Source: Marvinbryantia formatexigens (GTDB lineage: Bacteria; Bacillota; Clostridia; Oscillospirales; Ruminococcaceae). Taken from it: a stretch of DNA of 64,000 nucleotides. Below are positions 51,706-61,392 of the stretch, in pieces. The stretch lies in assembly GCA_021771035.1 (NCBI GenBank), contig JAETPU010000006.1, positions 1 through 64,000 of the forward strand, given 5' to 3'. The translations under genes were made by a program, and so were the position numbers. The stretch's first letter is position 1. Each line of letters begins with the position of its first letter. Below the pieces are notes generated by a model. The model was not told the origin of the DNA, did not search any database, and saw nothing but the letters and a program-made list of their open reading frames with translations.

Positions 51706-52782
51706 TCAATCCCCCAGGTAGGTAAAACGGGGGACGCGCTCGCCGTTTTGCATTACAGACTCCCGGAACATGGCGCAAGGGCGAACCCACACCCCTCTTT
51801 CCCCATACAGGGCCCGGTAAACCACCAGTTCCTCCAGGGTTTCGGAATGATTTGCCGTAAAGAGCACCTCGTAGTCGCCGCCTTTAAAATGGCGGTAATG
51901 CCCGGGACGAATGGGGCCGTCCGATCTGTCCTGAGGCTGTGCCTCAGGCTGCTGGGGGACAAGCTGCATTGCCAGGCGGCAGGCGGCAATGGCGTCCTCC
52001 TGTGTTTGAGCGGCGATGAGAAAGCCGCTGTTATGGCAAAACCGCAGCCCGGCAATTCCGGTGATCTTGGGCAGTTCCTCTTGAGGCTTTCCCCGCCAGG
52101 CCTGGGGGAATGGGCACTTGAGTTCCTCCGGCTCCCGGGGAAAGGGAACCGCCTGGGCGCTGAAGCCGCCCCGCTTGGAAGGATAGATGACGAATTTCGC
52201 GGGGGAATCGGCAAGGACAGATTTCCAGGGGGCGAACCGGGGCAGAATGACGATGCCATCCTGCTGCCGGGATAGGGCATCCTCTACCAGCAGCCGTGCG
52301 CGGCCGATTCCCTGGATGTCCGCAAAGCGGCGCTCCAAAATCCCCATGGCAAACTCCACCGCCTGAAAAAAACAGGCATCGGTATCCTCGTCAGAGTCCC
52401 ATCCGGGATTGAAGTTGCCGATCAGGGATGCAATGGGATGCCCGCACCCGGTGTTGTCATCCAGATCCAGGGGCTGTACAAAATGCTCGTCAAAGCGCCG
52501 GGCTTCCTCTTCTCCCAGCACTTGGGCTCCGAAGGCCCGCCATATCAGGCCGAAGGCCGCATAGGGAACACCGTTATCCCGTACGGGAGCTCCTTTTTGA
52601 TGGTGATCGAACTCCCCCAGGCCTACATCATAGACGATTCCCTCAAAGCCCTCGGGCACAGAAAAGGCCCGGGTTACCTTCAGCTGGGGGTTATACAGTT
52701 TGAGCAGAGCGGTGGAAAACACATCGTCCGCGTGGAATTTTCCGCCATGTGTCAGTGCGGATTGCAGTTCGTTGAGTCTCAT
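51706..52782 (-). CDS. MYG1 family protein fused to a DUF1653 domain
   Basis: This 358-residue protein is a two-domain fusion. Residues 1 to about 285 form a MYG1/UPF0160 domain (GGKFHADDVFSTALLK near the start, then EFDHHQKG with the Asp-His-His motif of the DHH-like metal nuclease group, and CHNSGFLIA near the end). The last 70 residues (RPGHYRHFKGGDYEVLF onward) are a DUF1653 domain, usually a separate small protein. Eukaryotic MYG1 is an RNA exonuclease; the bacterial role is unproven. The ATG at 52782 has GGAAAGGA upstream. It lies downstream of a TetR gene on the same strand (30-bp gap). Confidence 0.9.
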   Translation of the reverse strand: MRLNELQSALTHGGKFHADDVFSTALLKLYNPQLKVTRAFSVPEGFEGIVYDVGLGEFDHHQKGAPVRDNGVPYAAFGLIWRAFGAQVLGEEEARRFDEHFVQPLDLDDNTGCGHPIASLIGNFNPGWDSDEDTDACFFQAVEFAMGILERRFADIQGIGRARLLVEDALSRQQDGIVILPRFAPWKSVLADSPAKFVIYPSKRGGFSAQAVPFPREPEELKCPFPQAWRGKPQEELPKITGIAGLRFCHNSGFLIAAQTQEDAIAACRLAMQLVPQQPEAQPQDRSDGPIRPGHYRHFKGGDYEVLFTANHSETLEELVVYRALYGERGVWVRPCAMFRESVMQNGERVPRFTYLGD

Positions 52783-52812
52783 TGGATTTCCTTTCCATTA
52801 AGGCCTGCCCGC

Positions 52813-53469
52813 TCACAGGGACAGGCCGGATTTTTTGATCGGGGGCGCCACATTTTTCTGCCCGGATACCGCAGGCGGCAGAACTGGTTCCCTTGTGAGA
52901 AAACCCACTCCCCGCATCATAATATCCTCCGCCATAGTGGCGACTGCCTGAGCGCTGGTGGACATCCCCTCCCCAAGCCATTTTTGAAGAAGGCCGATAC
53001 ATCCGGCGCTGACAAAGGCATAGTAGTATTCAACCTGCTGGGGAGTGGCGCCCTCAAAGTATTTTAAATAGGCCTGCAGGCACCGTTCCCGCCCCAGGTT
53101 TAAAAGGCGCAGGGCAAAGGCCTTGTCTCCGTAGTCCCCCAGGGTGACGGTACAGATGTCGGCGTTGTCCTTCAGGCACTGAAAGACCTTGGCGGTAATT
53201 GCAACCGGAGTGAGATCACCGAGTTCCGTCTCCAAAAGAGGTTCCAGCGCCTGCCTGAAATCCTCTGTCATGTCCTGCTCCATCTTCTCTAACAGATCAT
53301 AGATATCCGTGTAATGGGAATAAAAGGTACCCCGGTTGATACCGGCGCTGGCGCACAGCTCTTTGACCGAGATGCTTTGAATCGGCTTTTGGCGCAGCAG
53401 CTCTGTAAACGCCCGGCGTATGAGCATTTTTGTCACCCGGATGCGGTGATCCTGTCGCGATTCGCCCAT
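52813..53469 (-). CDS. TetR/AcrR family regulator
   Basis: This 218-residue regulator has an N-terminal TetR HTH, TKMLIRRAFTELLRQKPIQSISVKELCASAGINRGTFYSHYTDIYDLL (about residues 14-60), and a helical ligand-binding C-terminal domain. The start at 53469 has AAGGAGGT 8 nt upstream; a longer frame up to 53892 has no support. It is divergent from an SDR gene 278 bp away, the usual arrangement for a repressor and its target. The downstream MYG1 gene may be co-transcribed. Confidence 0.92.
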   Translation of the reverse strand: MGESRQDHRIRVTKMLIRRAFTELLRQKPIQSISVKELCASAGINRGTFYSHYTDIYDLLEKMEQDMTEDFRQALEPLLETELGDLTPVAITAKVFQCLKDNADICTVTLGDYGDKAFALRLLNLGRERCLQAYLKYFEGATPQQVEYYYAFVSAGCIGLLQKWLGEGMSTSAQAVATMAEDIMMRGVGFLTREPVLPPAVSGQKNVAPPIKKSGLSL

Positions 53470-53746
53470 GCTGGCAGACCTCCTTTGCGGTACACGGTGT
53501 TCCCGGCACAGCCGGGGCGTGGCAGCGGCCCCTTTTGAGATGCGGCTGCCCGGGGAGGAACTCCGGAGTCCCACGCTGAATTTTGAATCTTTTTTGCATA
53601 ACCTGTCATAATCAACACAGGCTGATGGATGTGCCGGGCAGTTTACAGAAAGTTGAAGAACTGATGATGGATGGGAAACAATAGATTCAGTATAATACAA
53701 GTGTAGAAGAAAATCAACAATGTGTTCATTACCGAGGTGATCCGAG

Positions 53747-54748
53747 ATGAAAAAATTATATTTGGTAACGGGCGCCGCCGGCCATCTGGGGAGTTCCCTG
53801 ATAGAGCTGCTTCGCAAACAGGGAGAACTGGTGCGGGGGCTGATTCTGCCTGGAGAATCTGCACAGAAAAGCCCGACTGTCCGGTTTATCACGGGAAACC
53901 TGCTGGATCCCCACAGCCTGCGGGCGCTGTTTGAGGGCTGCGGGGACTATGAGACCTATGTTATCCACACTGCCGGGGTTGTGGATATCTCTGAGAAGCT
54001 TTCCCGCAACACCTATGCGGTCAATGTACTGGGAACCAAAGCGGTTCTGGAACTGTGCCGGGAATTCGGAGTGAAACGTCTGGTGTATGTCAGCTCTGTC
54101 CACGCCATTGAGGAGGGGCTGCCCGGACGGGTACTCCAGGAAATCCGTAAATTTTCTCCGGGACGGGTGAAGGGTGGCTATGCCAAGACAAAGGCCGCCG
54201 CGACCCAGGCGGTGCTGGATGCCGCAGCCCAGGGATTGGATGCCGTGGTGGTGCATCCCTCCGGAATTTTAGGCCCTTATGAGGGGGATCTTCAGAATAC
54301 CCGGATTTCCAACTATCTGGTCCAGATGGTGGATGACTACGTCCACGGCCGGCTTCCGGCCTGTGTACGGGGCGGGTATGATTTTGTGGACGTCCGGGAT
54401 GTGGCTCAGGGATGCCTGCTGGCAGCGGAGAAGGGGCGCCGGGGAGAATGCTACATTCTGTCCAACCGGCATTATGAGATTCGGGAGGTTCTGGAGCTGG
54501 CGCGCAGGATCTGCGGAGGCAGGCGCCTGCCGGTTCTGCCCATGTGGATGGCTAAGACGGCAGCTCCGCTGTTTGAAGGGATTGCCAAGCTGCGGGGAGA
54601 CAGGCCGCTGTACACAGGGTATTCCCTGTATACCTTGCAGTCCAATGACAAATTTTCCCATGATAAGGCCACGCGGGAGCTAGGGTACCTGCCTCGGGAC
54701 CTCTATGAGACCATGGCGGATACTTTGAAATACCTTTCTTCCCGGTGA
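53747..54748 (+). CDS. NAD-dependent epimerase/dehydratase (extended SDR)
   Basis: This 333-residue Rossmann enzyme has T-G-A-A-G-H-L-G (residues 8-15) for NAD(P) binding. The active site is Y-A-K-T-K (about residue 145) preceded by VYVSSVHA. It resembles dihydroflavonol-4-reductase-like and 3-beta-HSD-like bacterial SDRs. The substrate is unknown. A TATAAT (53691-53696) lies 50 nt upstream without a good -35, consistent with regulation by the divergent TetR protein. GAGGTGA stands before the ATG. Confidence 0.9.
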   Translation: MKKLYLVTGAAGHLGSSLIELLRKQGELVRGLILPGESAQKSPTVRFITGNLLDPHSLRALFEGCGDYETYVIHTAGVVDISEKLSRNTYAVNVLGTKAVLELCREFGVKRLVYVSSVHAIEEGLPGRVLQEIRKFSPGRVKGGYAKTKAAATQAVLDAAAQGLDAVVVHPSGILGPYEGDLQNTRISNYLVQMVDDYVHGRLPACVRGGYDFVDVRDVAQGCLLAAEKGRRGECYILSNRHYEIREVLELARRICGGRRLPVLPMWMAKTAAPLFEGIAKLRGDRPLYTGYSLYTLQSNDKFSHDKATRELGYLPRDLYETMADTLKYLSSR

Positions 54749-55012
54749 ACTCAAGGAATTTTCGTGTCCAAGATATCCAGCCGGCGGGCCCCGGGGCCTG
54801 TGCCGGGAGCATCCCGCGGGAACGGTTGGTTCAAATAGTGAGGCTTCCCCGGCAGCGGGAGGGCTTTTTGGCATTCTGACACCGGTATGAGTCCAACTCC
54901 TCTGTATGCGGAATAGGAACGGGCAGCCTGTCCGCCAAGGGAACTCTGGAACCGCTTCCACGGATGCAAGGTAAAATTTGCCCTTTCCCCTGAACCCCAA
55001 ACCACTATCACC

Positions 55013-55046
55013 AAGCCGGCCGCCTCCTTTGCGCGGCCGGCTTTTC
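55013..55046 (+). terminator. Terminator after the SDR gene
   Basis: A perfect 11-bp stem AAGCCGGCCGC / GCGGCCGGCTT then TTCCC. It lies 265 nt past the stop; no gene is recognised between. Confidence 0.65.
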
Positions 55047-55608
55047 CCATAACCTGCCGCACAGCCGGACATAAAGTCCGACGAACCCCATGAAGTGCGT
55101 TATATTCTTAAATGAGGTTTGAGATTGCGAATCTGTCGCAAGAATACCGTGTTGTACACAAAGTGCCGCGGCCTCCCGGCCCACATGGGAACGATGGATG
55201 ATACCGTGCTCTACATCAGCCCGAACGCCGCACCCGGCTTGCAAACCCCCTGTTTTCTGTGATAGGATAATCGCGAAACCATCAATAGATGCCTCTCCGG
55301 CGCCCGGGATGAAGCCGGCCCGGATGCCGAAGCGCGGGAGAGTTTGGATTTTATGTATTTTATCGTATTGCCTTTATGCCACCGGGGACAGGCCGGGCTC
55401 TCCCCGCCGGTGTTCCCGCGCTGAGTCCCCAATTCCCGTTCGGCGGGCCCCGCCCAGCGGCGCAGAGAGCCCCGGGGGATTTCCCGGACAGATTCTTCGC
55501 GGCCTGTGCAGGAGATCTGTCCGAAGCATGGATTACGCAGGCTGAAGGTGGGGCATTCGGACAGGCTCGGGATTGGAGCCCAACCTTAGTGTGAAAGGAG
55601 GCATTCCT
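55047..55608. other. Intergenic, no gene recognised
   Basis: Frames here lack ribosome sites and domains. No repeat of either family is present. Confidence 0.45.
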
Positions 55609-56523
55609 ATGGATTTAAAGCAGCTGGAGTACTTCGCCGCCATTGTAGAGGAGGGCAGTATCACCGGGGCCGCCCGGCGTCTGCATATGGCACAGCCTCC
55701 CCTGAGCCATATGCTCAAGGGACTGGAAGAGGAATTAGGCACTACCCTGCTGGGGCGGGGCGCCCGCAGAGTGACCCTGACCCAGTCCGGCGAAGCCCTG
55801 TACCGGCGCGCAAAGCAGATGCTCAGCCTTGGCCAGGCCGCCCGGCGGGAACTGGAGGATCTCTCCCTGGGCGTCCGGGGCACCCTGAGCATCGGAACGG
55901 TGTCCTCCTCCGGTGCGGCATTGCTGGAGCGCCGGATGTTGGATTACCATGAAAAATATCCCCAGGTGAGCTTTGAAATCCACGAGGGAAACACCTTCGC
56001 CCTGATTGAACTGCTGGACGCGGGAGAAATTGAGATCGGCATTGTGCGTACGCCCTTTCACGCCCAGCAAACCCACCATATCTATCTGGAGCGGGAACCT
56101 ATGGCCGCGGTGATGGCTCCCAAATGGGAATCCGCCCTTCCACAGCGGCAGCTGGAATTGGGGGACCTGCGGGGGCTTCCGCTGATTATCTATCGCCGGT
56201 TTGAGGAGCTCATTCTTTCCAGCTGTACGGATTTGGGATTTGAACCCAGGCTCCTGTGTAAAAACGACGATGCCCGCACCTCCTTATTGTGGGCCAACGC
56301 CGGCCTGGGTGTTGCCCTGGTTCCCCAATCGGCAGTGAATCTGGTACGGGGCCCGCAGCTGGTGTGCCGTCCGCTGTCAGATCCTCAGCTGTATACCCAG
56401 ATCGCCGCAATCTGGCGCAGGGATCGGTATCTCTCCAGCATTGCCCGAAATTTTCTGGCTGTCTTTGCCGGGCCCGGCGATGCCGAAGGAGGAATAAGCC
56501 ATCATGCCCGCATCGAAGAGTGA
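55609..56523 (+). CDS. LysR family transcriptional regulator
   Basis: This 304-residue regulator has an N-terminal winged HTH: MDLKQLEYFAAIVEEGSITGAARRLHMAQPPLSHMLKGLEEELG. A periplasmic-binding-like effector domain follows (GTLSIGTVSSSG, then WANAGLGVALVP near residue 235). The start at 55609 has AAAGGAGG 7 nt upstream; the frame extending to 55573 is a leader. The target is unclear: LysR genes commonly regulate a divergent neighbour, but the next gene upstream (SDR) is 860 bp away. The heparinase-like gene 735 bp downstream is a possible target. Confidence 0.93.
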   Translation: MDLKQLEYFAAIVEEGSITGAARRLHMAQPPLSHMLKGLEEELGTTLLGRGARRVTLTQSGEALYRRAKQMLSLGQAARRELEDLSLGVRGTLSIGTVSSSGAALLERRMLDYHEKYPQVSFEIHEGNTFALIELLDAGEIEIGIVRTPFHAQQTHHIYLEREPMAAVMAPKWESALPQRQLELGDLRGLPLIIYRRFEELILSSCTDLGFEPRLLCKNDDARTSLLWANAGLGVALVPQSAVNLVRGPQLVCRPLSDPQLYTQIAAIWRRDRYLSSIARNFLAVFAGPGDAEGGISHHARIEE

Positions 56524-57258
56524 ATCGGGGCTGTCGGGGGGATAAGTGCCCGAAGGGCCGCTTCACCATAGAACAATCAGCCCACCGGCTCTGAACCATG
56601 GAGATGGGGGTATAGATAAAGCCAATATCATCACGGAACGCTTCGTTTTCATGCCTTTTTTCCCTTACAAAAGAAGAACTTGTTATCATTATTCTATCAT
56701 TATATAAAATAGTTTCAGCATACCACGATATAGTATCTATACATAAGCCATTGACTCTCCAGTCTGAAAATTATAATAAAGAAGCCGAAGCGCAACTTTC
56801 CCCGTCAGCCGGGGGGGCAGGCAATGCCGCGTACATCCGGGCTGGAACTGTGTGGGGCCTGATAGCAGGAACACCTCCACACGGCAGTGCCGGGCAGAGG
56901 GAGAATAATCTGCCCCTTGCCCGCCATAGAGTGGGAGAAGAGCCCATAGGGAGCATGAGCCATACGCTTCTTCCGGCGGCAGCCCGGTCCATCATCGCCG
57001 TGGCTCTCGCCGCACGGATCCCACACCGTCCTGGTACTGCCGCAGGGCATAATTGGGACTTCAATGGGGAATCGCGCAAATTTTGCCTATTTTCACACAA
57101 ATTTCTCCTAGCTTTTCCCGTTTGACTTCACTAGACTAAAGGGGATCGAACGCGTTATATCCCGATTTCCCGGAAGTTTGCACCCAGACGATGCAGGGGA
57201 ACCCCGAGGTGTTGGTTCTTTGCCGTCTGTTTCATGAAGGACAAGGAGGTACCGGAGT
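56524..57258. other. Long leader or regulatory region before the heparinase-like gene
   Basis: No credible gene. An A/T-rich zone at 56670-56750 contains a candidate promoter and stands out from the surrounding G/C-rich DNA. Confidence 0.5.
56680..56708 (+). promoter_or_regulatory. Candidate promoter for the heparinase-like gene
   Basis: TTGTTA (56680-56685), 17-bp spacer, TATAAA (56703-56708). The implied leader is about 550 nt. Confidence 0.4.
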
Positions 57259-59106
57259 ATGTTTGAAGCCTATTTATCGGAATACCATCTGCAGGCCAAG
57301 CTGAAGGGCCCGCAGGAGTTCTGCGCGCTGCCGCGCCGTCAGGAGCGTGCCGTTTGGGAATCTGTGGATCCGCAAATCCGGGAATATTACCTGGAAAAGG
57401 CCCGTAAGGTATTGAAAGCCCCGATTCCAATGCTGACCGCCAGCGGTTATATGGAGTATGCTCAAAACGGCAACCGCACGCACTTTGAAAATTTATATCA
57501 TCTGCGCCGGGAAAACCTGCTTGCCCTGGCGGCAGCTGAGTGTTTGGAAAATAAGGGGCAGTTCCTCAGCGCAATCCTGGACTATACCTGGGCTATCTGT
57601 GAGGAGGCCTCCTGGGTGGTTCCCGGGCACAACAACCAGATGTACCTGGGCAGGATTGTAGACTGCCTGCCCAAAGCCGTCACCTTTGATTTGGTGGATC
57701 TCTTCGGCGCCGAGACCGCTTCCCTGTTGGGCTGGATCTGCTATTTCTTTGGGGATTATTTCGATTCCACAAGCCCCTATATCATGGAAAAAATCCGGTA
57801 CGAGGTCCAGCGGCGCATTTTCGCCCCGCTTCTGGAGGGGAGCGAGATGCCCTGGATGGGCTATCAGGGCCATGTCATCAATAACTGGGTGCCCTGGATT
57901 ACCAGCAACTGTATGGCCGCGGCGGCGGTGCTCACCTGCGGCTATGAGCGGGTACGCCTGTTCCAGAAATTTCTCTCCCTATTGGACCGGTTTTTGGAGC
58001 AGTACCAGCCGGACGGCGGATGTGACGAGGGCCCCGGCTATTGGAACGCCGCGGGCGCTGCCCTGTTTGACGCCCTGGAACTGCTGTATGCGGTGAGCGG
58101 CGGCGCCATTGACTGCTACAACGAACCCCTGATCCGCAAAATCGGCGAATACATCATGCACGTGCACCTGTTCTCCGATCGCTTTGTCAACTTTGCGGAC
58201 GGCTCCCCCAAGCTGACCGTCTCAGCGGAGCTGATCCACCGGTTCGGCGTACGGGTAGGCAGCACGCCGCTTGCAAGCTTTGGCGTTCAGCGCTTTAATC
58301 CCGACGAGCAGATGCGCAAGGACAAATGGTTCGTCTACCGCACCTTCCAAAACCTGCTGCATTTTTCCCAGATGAAGGAAGAAAAGGCCACTCTGCTGCA
58401 GGAGCGTCAGACCTGGCTGAAATATCTGCAAATCTGCGTCTCCCGGGATCCTCTCAGCGGCTTTACCGTGGCCTGTAAGGGCGGCAACAACGATGAAAGC
58501 CACAATCACAACGATGTGGGCTGCGTGATAGTCTATAAAAACTCAACGCCCGTGTTCATCGATCCGGGTGTGGAAACCTATACCGCCAAAACCTTCAGCG
58601 ATCAGCGGTATACCATCTGGACCATGCGCTCCGATTTCCACAATCTCCCGGCGTTCCATGGAACTGTACAGGGCTTTGGTTCCCAGTTTGCCGCGCGCAA
58701 TGCCGACTGCGCCTTCAGCCATACCGGCTTCTCGTTCAGCGCGGATCTCACCCAGGCCTATCCCGCGGCGGCGGGGCTCAAGTCCTTCACCCGCAGTATC
58801 CAGATGGAATACGGCGAGGGAAGCCCCCTCATATTGGAGGACAGTATCCTCTTGGACAGTCCCAGTGAGGATATCCAGCTGTACTTCACCCTGGCTGAAA
58901 AGCCGGACTGCCGGGAAAATGGGGTTCAGATTGCCGATGCCTTTTTGGAATATGACACGCAGCTGCTCAAAGCCTCTGTAGAGGAAATCCCCCTCACCGA
59001 CGAGAAAATTCAGGAGGACTGGGACGGAAGGGAAACCCTGTACCGCCTGTGCCTGACTCCCACCCGCGCCGTCTCCTGCGAAGTTCTGCGCTTTATCCTG
59101 CACTAG
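57259..59106 (+). CDS. Heparinase II/III-like polysaccharide lyase
   Basis: This 615-residue protein has an N-terminal alpha toroid (residues about 60-370) with the lyase-type stretches NNWVPWITSN and PDGGCDEGPGYW (Tyr/His-rich active-site region). A C-terminal beta sandwich begins with GGNNDESHNHNDVGCVIVY, the heparinase II/III motif with a metal- or substrate-binding His. No signal peptide is present, so it would act on oligosaccharides in the cytoplasm. Family members cleave uronic acid-containing glycans (heparin, alginate and others); the substrate here is unknown. AAGGAGGT stands before the ATG. The terminator at 59120 follows. Confidence 0.9.
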   Translation: MFEAYLSEYHLQAKLKGPQEFCALPRRQERAVWESVDPQIREYYLEKARKVLKAPIPMLTASGYMEYAQNGNRTHFENLYHLRRENLLALAAAECLENKGQFLSAILDYTWAICEEASWVVPGHNNQMYLGRIVDCLPKAVTFDLVDLFGAETASLLGWICYFFGDYFDSTSPYIMEKIRYEVQRRIFAPLLEGSEMPWMGYQGHVINNWVPWITSNCMAAAAVLTCGYERVRLFQKFLSLLDRFLEQYQPDGGCDEGPGYWNAAGAALFDALELLYAVSGGAIDCYNEPLIRKIGEYIMHVHLFSDRFVNFADGSPKLTVSAELIHRFGVRVGSTPLASFGVQRFNPDEQMRKDKWFVYRTFQNLLHFSQMKEEKATLLQERQTWLKYLQICVSRDPLSGFTVACKGGNNDESHNHNDVGCVIVYKNSTPVFIDPGVETYTAKTFSDQRYTIWTMRSDFHNLPAFHGTVQGFGSQFAARNADCAFSHTGFSFSADLTQAYPAAAGLKSFTRSIQMEYGEGSPLILEDSILLDSPSEDIQLYFTLAEKPDCRENGVQIADAFLEYDTQLLKASVEEIPLTDEKIQEDWDGRETLYRLCLTPTRAVSCEVLRFILH

Positions 59107-59119
59107 GACTATCATATAG

Positions 59120-59165
59120 AAGCGCTCCCGGAAGAGCCGAAAACCAGGCCTCCGGGGGCGCTTTT
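59120..59165 (+). terminator. Terminator after the heparinase-like gene
   Basis: AAGCGCTCCCGGA / TCCGGGGGCGCTT, 13 pairs with one wobble, then TT. It lies 14 nt after the stop. Confidence 0.82.
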
Positions 59166-59303
59166 GCGCTGCCCGCCGATGCCAAACGCAAATTCCCCTT
59201 CAAATCCAGCCCGTCTTCCTGCCGCCGGGATACGCCCCTCCGTTTGAGATTTTTGGCATCCGGCGTTCCTGATACGGGATGCCGGACAGCGAAAAATTAT
59301 CAT

Positions 59304-59332
59304 TTGCATCCGCTGCAAAGAATTGGTATGAT
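59304..59332 (+). promoter_or_regulatory. Promoter of mtnN
   Basis: TTGCAT (59304-59309), 17-bp spacer, TATGAT (59327-59332), 50 nt before the ATG. Confidence 0.65.
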
Positions 59333-59383
59333 GATAGGCAAAGATCAAATTACCCGCCGTTTTGGGAGAGGAGTTATCCAGTG

Positions 59384-60088
59384 ATGAATGTAACAGAAAA
59401 ATGGGGTATTTTAGGTGCCCTGGATGCCGAAATCGATTTAGTCCGCAAGAATATGTCCGTGTGCCGCAAGACCGAAGTCTATGGTTCCACGGTCTATGAG
59501 GGCACCATCGGGGCCGCCAGTGTGGTTCTGGCCTGCTGCGGCATTGGAAAAGTCAACGCCGCCGTGCTGGCCACCTGCCTGATCCGGGAATTCCATGTGA
59601 CAAAGGTCATCAACGTGGGGATCGCCGGAGCCATGGATCCCCGTATGCACACCATGGATGTAGCCATAGCGGATCGGGTGCTCTTCCATGATACCTCCGC
59701 GGATATTATGGCGGGGTACTATCCCTTCCGCCGGGATTTCCCTGCCGATAAGGCCCTGGGCTGTCTCTGCGAGGAGGTTTGCGGCCAGTTGGGCCTCTCC
59801 CATACCGTCCTGCGGGGAACCATCGCCACCGGGGACGTCTTTGTGAACAGCCGTGCGGTGAAACAGTCCATCGACGAGCGTTTTCATCCCCTGTGTGTGG
59901 AGATGGAGGGAGCCGCCATCGGCCAGGCCGCCTATATGAACGGCGTTCCATTTTTGGTCATCCGCACCATGTCGGATTCCGCCGACGATGAGGCCGATAC
60001 CACCTATGACAACTTTTTGGAGCTGGCCGCCAACCAGTCCGCCTCCATTATCCTGGGAATGCTCTCCCGCAGCGGCGCCTCCAAATAG
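59384..60088 (+). CDS. mtnN: 5'-methylthioadenosine/S-adenosylhomocysteine nucleosidase
   Basis: This 234-residue MtnN (Pfs) removes adenine from methylthioadenosine and S-adenosylhomocysteine, yielding S-ribosylhomocysteine for LuxS. Motifs: GALDAEIDLV with catalytic Glu (about 14), VINVGIAGAMD (about 80), and LCVEMEGAAIGQ with Met/Glu that contact ribose (about 175). RTMSDSADD carries the catalytic Asp (about 200). Start: GTG 59381 and ATG 59384 are both possible; AGGAG lies 7-10 nt upstream. It is followed after 35 bp by an MFS gene in the same direction. luxS lies 16 kb away, so the pathway is split. Confidence 0.95.
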   Translation: MNVTEKWGILGALDAEIDLVRKNMSVCRKTEVYGSTVYEGTIGAASVVLACCGIGKVNAAVLATCLIREFHVTKVINVGIAGAMDPRMHTMDVAIADRVLFHDTSADIMAGYYPFRRDFPADKALGCLCEEVCGQLGLSHTVLRGTIATGDVFVNSRAVKQSIDERFHPLCVEMEGAAIGQAAYMNGVPFLVIRTMSDSADDEADTTYDNFLELAANQSASIILGMLSRSGASK

Positions 60089-60123
60089 CCCCCATTATTT
60101 TTCCATGAAAGGAGCCCTGAACC

Positions 60124-61392
60124 ATGGCGCTGACTGCCCGCAGCACCCGGCGCGCCTGCTATACCGGGTACATCACCCAGGCCATTGTCAACAACCTGGC
60201 CCCTCTGCTCTTTGTCACCTTCCAAACCCAATACCAGCTCACCCTGGAACAAATCGGGCGTCTGGCTCTTACTAACTTTGTGGCCCAGCTGGTTGTGGAT
60301 ATTCTGGCTGTCAAGCTGGTGGACAAAACCGGCTACCGGATTCCGGCTGTTGCCGCCCATGGCTTCTGCGTCATCGGCCTTGTGGGATTGGGGGTTCTTC
60401 CCGGCATTTTCCCCAGCCCCTATCTTGGCCTGCTCGCGGCTGTGATTCTGTATGCGGTGGGCGGCGGGCTTCTGGAGGTTATCATCAGCCCCATTGTGGA
60501 TTCCCTGCCCAGCGACGACAAATCCTCCGCTATGAGCCTGCTCCACTCCTTTTACAGCTGGGGCCAGGCGGCGGTGATCCTGCTTTCCACCCTGCTGCTG
60601 CGCCTGATAGGCTCTGCCAACTGGAGCGTGCTGCCTATTTTCTGGGCGCTGCTCCCTCTGTGCAGCCTGATTCTCTTCTGCCGTGTGCCGCTGGCAAGCA
60701 CCGTCTCTACTCAAGAGCGAACCTCTATGGGAAGCCTGCTGCGCTCCCCGGATTTTCTGCTGGCCCTTGTGGTCATGCTGTGTGCCGGCGCTTCGGAGAT
60801 GATGATGTCCCAATGGGCCTCCCTGTTTGCCGAAGAGGGGCTGGGCGTCACAAAGGTACTGGGGGATCTGGCCGGGCCCTGCCTGTTCGCCGTCCTGATG
60901 GGCGTAGCCCGCACCATCTATGGGGTGTGGGGTGAAAAAATACAGCTCCACCGGGCCCTGACAGTCTGTGGGCTGCTGTGCGTCCTGTGCTATTCCCTCA
61001 CGGTTCTGGCGCCCCTTCCCGCCTTTTCCCTGGCGGGCTGCGCCCTGTGCGGCTTTGCCGTGGGAATCCTGTGGCCGGGTACATTGAGCATTTGCTCCGC
61101 CCGGTTCCCCCTGGGAGGCGTTGCCATGTTCGGGATGCTGGCAATCGGCGGGGATCTGGGCTGCTCGCTGGGCCCCTGGATCACCGGAATTGCCTCCCAG
61201 TGGGCGCAGCACTCCCCGGCACTGATGCAGCTGGGTCAGTCCTGGAACTTCAGCGCCTCTCAGACCGGCCTGCGCTTCGGGCTGGCAGCGGGAACCCTTT
61301 TCCCGCTTGTACTCCTGGGCGCACTGGCCATCCTCTCAAGGCGCAGCCGGCGCCGGCTGCGGGAGGCACCCTTTGCGGGATCCGCTCAATAG
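60124..61392 (+). CDS. MFS transporter (sugar permease-like)
   Basis: This 422-residue permease has twelve helices, with the cytoplasmic loop DKTGYR between helices 2 and 3 and a long loop between helices 6 and 7. It resembles the FucP-like/GPH-type sugar/H+ symporter group of Clostridia. The C-terminus is Arg-rich (SRRSRRRLREAP). The substrate is unknown; the nearby heparinase-like and glycosidase-like genes suggest a sugar or sugar acid. AAAGGAG stands before the ATG. It probably shares the mtnN transcript (35 bp gap). Confidence 0.88.
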   Translation: MALTARSTRRACYTGYITQAIVNNLAPLLFVTFQTQYQLTLEQIGRLALTNFVAQLVVDILAVKLVDKTGYRIPAVAAHGFCVIGLVGLGVLPGIFPSPYLGLLAAVILYAVGGGLLEVIISPIVDSLPSDDKSSAMSLLHSFYSWGQAAVILLSTLLLRLIGSANWSVLPIFWALLPLCSLILFCRVPLASTVSTQERTSMGSLLRSPDFLLALVVMLCAGASEMMMSQWASLFAEEGLGVTKVLGDLAGPCLFAVLMGVARTIYGVWGEKIQLHRALTVCGLLCVLCYSLTVLAPLPAFSLAGCALCGFAVGILWPGTLSICSARFPLGGVAMFGMLAIGGDLGCSLGPWITGIASQWAQHSPALMQLGQSWNFSASQTGLRFGLAAGTLFPLVLLGALAILSRRSRRRLREAPFAGSAQ

